In this document: positions 60,440 to 64,000 of the stretch, in pieces
Position numbering within the stretch: position 1 is the first letter of the stretch
How the letters are laid out: every line of letters starts with the position of its first letter
Source of the DNA: Acorus gramineus
Lineage: Eukaryota > Streptophyta > Magnoliopsida > Acorales > Acoraceae
Length of the DNA stretch: 64,000 nucleotides
NCBI GenBank assembly: GCA_030737835.1
Contig: JAUJYN010000034.1
Location: 620,001-684,000, forward strand
Reading direction: 5' to 3'
Made by a program: the position numbers and the translations under genes
Notes under the pieces: model-generated
What the model saw: only the letters and a program-made list of their open reading frames with translations
What the model was told of the DNA's origin: nothing
Databases searched by the model: none

Positions 60440-63400
60440 TGTCACGCCCCAGGACGGCCGTCCCCGAGACGTGGCAATAATAAATATCAGCTATCAATAC
60501 CTGAGGTCAATAAGGACACCAACAACAATACACAAGACAGCAAAGCAAGATAATGATAACTGACTAAAAAGCGGAAGCATAATATATAACAATGTCTGTA
60601 AATCAAAAACATTATTACAGACCCGAATACACAATCAATGTCCTGTGAAAGCCAAGTCTAGACCAAAGAAAATACAACCTGTGCCACATGCACGATTTAC
60701 AAATCATAAAATGACTCTAGGAATGCTGACAGCCTCGCACACGCCACCCGCCGGCAGAACGCTCCACGCCCATAAGACCACGCCACAGGAAGCTCCAGCT
60801 CCACGCCCAACACTGCCCCTCAAAAGAAACAGTATGCGAGGGGTGAGCTACAAGCTCAGTGAGTGGCTGGAAACCAATCACCATTCTACAGTTCAGTACA
60901 TAATCAATTTCCTTTCAAGGAAAACATGGGTAGAAACCCATGGATAACTGGGTCACGCGGCGGCGCGACCAACCCCACCCCCACCCTCACTCCCGGAGGG
61001 AGTCTTTTGGGACTTATGGGGAGAGACCATACCGTCGATCGAAGAGACCCGGATTTACTGGTCTACTCAACACTACTGGATCATCTACATCTAGACAATC
61101 GCCCAACGATGTCCTTCAACATCGATAACGAGACTGGACCCAACAATTATGGGAACGGTCGAACAACGAATGGGTCACGAGGCGACGTGTCTTCGCCTCA
61201 TCCACACCCTCACTCCTGAAAGGAGACATCTTGGGACTTTGGGAAGAGACTTAGACTGCTCTACACCCCTGGTCCACCTGGTAGCCTCTCCCACCCTCGT
61301 GGCCTCCGCCTAGTCCTCTGACAGGTATAGCCAACGCCGAGGAGTTCCTACATCAGATCCAACGAAGGGGAGAACGATTCCACGCTCGCGATATTATTCG
61401 TTAACCCTCTCCCGGGTAGTATCTACAACCCGATCTCCTCAACTCACCACTCTACACCCTTGGTCTGCCAGTAGCCCTTTCCCCGGGTAGCCTCTACCTG
61501 GTATACTCCCACGATCAGTACTCTTCCGAATGCATCGGTGGTACCTACGGATGGGAGCCCTCTGTCAGGACAGCTAAACCCGAGAAGTTCCTACATCGGA
61601 TCCAACGAAGGGGAGAACGATCCCATGTTCGCAAAGCGAAACCCAATGGAAAACAACCACTCTCGATACTCGCTTATCGAGATATCAAACACAGGCATAA
61701 CAATAATCAACACACTCATATTAACCTTAAAGTAGTCATAGTCCCTATACGGGAGTAACTACACAAGTTAGAGGGTCGTAACATCGCCGATCCACCCCAC
61801 GCTCGCCCTTTAGGGGTGTCATGGGTCTTTTGGGACAGACTAGACCGCTCTCCACCCCTGGTCCACCCGGTAGCCCTTTCCCACCCTCGTAGCCTCCACC
61901 TAGTCCACTCCCGCTATCAGTACTGTCCGACACATCGGAGGTACCTACGGACGGGAGCCCTCTGTCAGGTCAGCCAACGCCGGGGAGTTCCTACATCGGA
62001 TCCAACCAAAAGGAGAAGACAGCCTACTCACGCGCGTACGATCCTGTTGGATCCGTCGACAACGATTTCTAACACTACTAATGTCATGAATTCTCAAGAA
62101 TTCCTCCAGGGCGCATAACTAAGATGCGGGGAAACATATATTATAACCACAAGGTTATAATATTCTCTAAGGCATGCTAATAACAATATAATCACATAAT
62201 CCCATCTTGATTTAAATAAATTAAACTAAATGGGAACATGCGTAGGTCGGGGCTTTCCAATTAAGGGACAAGGTGACTAAACATGCATAGGCCGCTATAC
62301 ATGATATAAGGGTGCATATCCCTAGCATACAAAGTCTAAGGTGGCATGGATATATCATATTAATCATGCATGCATAGCATTTACATATTATAGCTAGGGG
62401 GCCCCATCGATGCGCGACGCGCGTCTATGCGGGTCGAGCGCATCCCTAGAGAGGGGGGGGGGGATTGGAATCAAACCACTCACCTTACAACCCGGGACCT
62501 CGCGCATCCCATCCGACGAGATCTGCAAGGTAGGGGCATCCAACTTGGTGAGTAACAACACAATTTACACATAGAAATCATTAGAAATACCCAATACTCG
62601 GACAAGCATGCATACGGACTCGCACGCATGCGAGCACGCACGTACGCACGCGAGTCCGAGTGCCTCGACACCTACCCGAACCCTCGGGCAGCCACACGCA
62701 TGGCCCCCCGCACGCGCACGCACGAATGCGCACGCACGCACGCACCCCAGCACCATCGGCGCACTGCCGCGCGCCTGCCTGCACGCCAAGACGCGCTGCC
62801 GCACGCGCGCGCATGCTCACGCGCGCCCGCGCGCACTGCGCGTCCAGCCCACGCGCCCTCGCGCAGCACCCCGCGCATGCCCCAGCACGCGCACGCACGT
62901 GCACGCACGCGCGCGCACTGGTCCCCAGCCCCGCGCCCAGGCGCATGCCCAGGCGCACTGCCCCGCGCGCGCATGCTCGCGCACACTCCCGCTCGCGCCA
63001 GCACCCACGCGCACCCGCGCACTCGCGCGCACACGCCCGCGCGCGTCTGCGCGCCCACCAGCGCCTACCAGCACCCGCCTGCGCGTTCACGCCGGCAGAC
63101 TGCGCCCAGCGCGCGCCCAGCCCATCCCAACCTTCATTTTAACCCTTCCCAACCCCTCACACACACTAACCCATCTACCTAGCATGCATGACCTCCCTAA
63201 CATCCCCTTAAGCCATGAAAACCAAGAAAAGAAGGGGAGGAGCTCACCTTGGAGGGGGAACGAAAGGGGGAGGTTCGGGGGCCCTCGACGCACCCGCAAC
63301 CACCTCAACCGCCACCACCACTACCACCACCTCCTCAGCCTCTCCTCAGCCTCCTCCTTGGCTGAAAATCAGGGGGGAAGGATCATGATATGAGAGCTTG

Positions 63401-63547
63401 AGAGAGAAGGATCAACAACACATGGACAACCCTCACCAACACTTCCTCCACCACCATCTCATTCTCATTGAGTAATAAAATCAAACACCTAAGGGGCTTT
63501 GAATGAGAGAAAGAGAGAGAAGAAGTTGTAGTCGTGGGAGTGAGAAG

Positions 63548-63581
<34 letters not shown>

Positions 63582-64000
63582 TTTATCACACAAATATCTA
63601 AAGAGGATAGAAAGACCTAGTCGCCCTTTGACTAGAAATTCTGCGTATGCTTCACTTGAACAGCCATAACTTCTTCGATATAGCTCCGAATTGCACAATT
63701 CCAAGTCCGATGGAAAGCCAAGAAGATTATCTACAACTTTCATGTTTATGCCAAGATCAAATAATCTCTCCAGCTATTCCGAAATTAGAGCTAAACATAG
63801 AACAGGGCTGCTGCCAGAATTTCCCTCCCCGGGGTATACTTGGAAAAATACTCATAACTTTTACTACAAGAATCCAGTTGATCTAATTCCACTTCTGTAC
63901 GAAAGCTAACTCAAAACTGGACATCTCATAATAAAATCATATTTAAACCTCTTTATCTTGGATTTTAACAAAATCAAATCCAAATACCAAATCGGGAATA
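60440..64000 (-). mobile_element. LTR N, mosaic long LTR running off the right edge
   Basis: Begins TGTCACGCCCCAGGACGGC right after AGGAC (60435-60439), the candidate left half of a target duplication; the right half is outside. About 60440-61690 is second-subfamily sequence, 61690-62390 resembles LTR B (4720-5380), and 62390-64000 is second-subfamily again, so it is a recombinant. It holds a 39-nt cassette (62484-62522), a CpG-dense block (about 62600-63120), and a GA microsatellite (about 63553-63580). The last bases match the reverse complement of about 22480-22500, within 170 bp of the LTR start. Confidence 0.85.

Noticed and set aside
2373-64000. Host genes, LINEs, SINEs, DNA transposons, MITEs
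   Set aside because: No long frame with a host-gene domain, no non-LTR reverse transcriptase, no A-tailed element and no terminal-inverted-repeat element with target duplication was recognised by eye. A database search could still find degraded pieces, mainly in 2373-4286 and 7016-7738.

Overview
The window is repetitive plant nuclear DNA. No host gene, RNA gene or DNA transposon could be supported. Almost every base belongs to Ty3/gypsy LTR retrotransposons inserted into one another. Plant origin is indicated by Tekay/Del-like chromovirus coding (integrase followed by a chromodomain), the primer site TGGTATCAGAGC (initiator methionine tRNA type), a Tat-lineage element, and nesting typical of large angiosperm genomes. 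The species cannot be named from the sequence. All elements are treated here as fossils.

Layout. (1) 1-10242: an LTR running in from the left (A, 1-2372), then a minus-strand Tat-type element (to 10242) interrupted by solo LTR B (4287-6725). (2) 10243-20904: the 5' LTR (C), primer site and gag of element X, joined to the RNase H-integrase-chromodomain end and 3' LTR (E) of a second element Y; solo LTR D (13011-16765) sits inside the Y integrase. (3) 20905-47328: a long LTR of a second subfamily (G). It holds solo LTR F (22327-26086) and solo LTR H (26575-45765), and H holds the LTR-bounded element I-J (27377-35915) and solo LTRs O (36085-39743) and P (39819-43037). (4) 47329-55676: the pol 3' end of X and its 3' LTR L, interrupted by solo LTR K (50195-54020). 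(5) 55691-58942: an older short-LTR element Z with tandem LTRs. (6) 58943-64000: minus-strand LTRs M and N, N running off the right edge.

Exact 5-bp target duplications were found for B (ACCAA), D (GATTG), H (GATAT), I-J (GTGGA), O (AGGTT), P (TCGAG) and K (TGCGT), and a one-mismatch pair for F (AATTT/AATAT). They give the order of events: Z, then X in Z, then G in X, then Y, F and H in G, then I-J, O and P in H. This is a five-level nest. LTR C and LTR L, about 38 kb apart, are the two ends of the single element X.

The LTRs are very long (about 2.4-3.8 kb) and fall into subfamilies sharing a common skeleton: a TGTTAT start, a GGGGCGTGACA end, a CACTGAGC block, and a GTCTGTAAT/ATTACAGAC hairpin. 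The most unusual feature is a 36-nt cassette (39 nt in two copies) framed by TTGCAG on its left and GTGAGT on its right. It is kept in thirteen LTR copies that otherwise differ strongly, and lies downstream of a GGTAAG site. The DNA between GGTAAG and TTGCAG is interchangeable: CpG-dense, minisatellite or AT-rich. This looks like leader-intron architecture inside an LTR and is the best candidate for something undescribed in this window.
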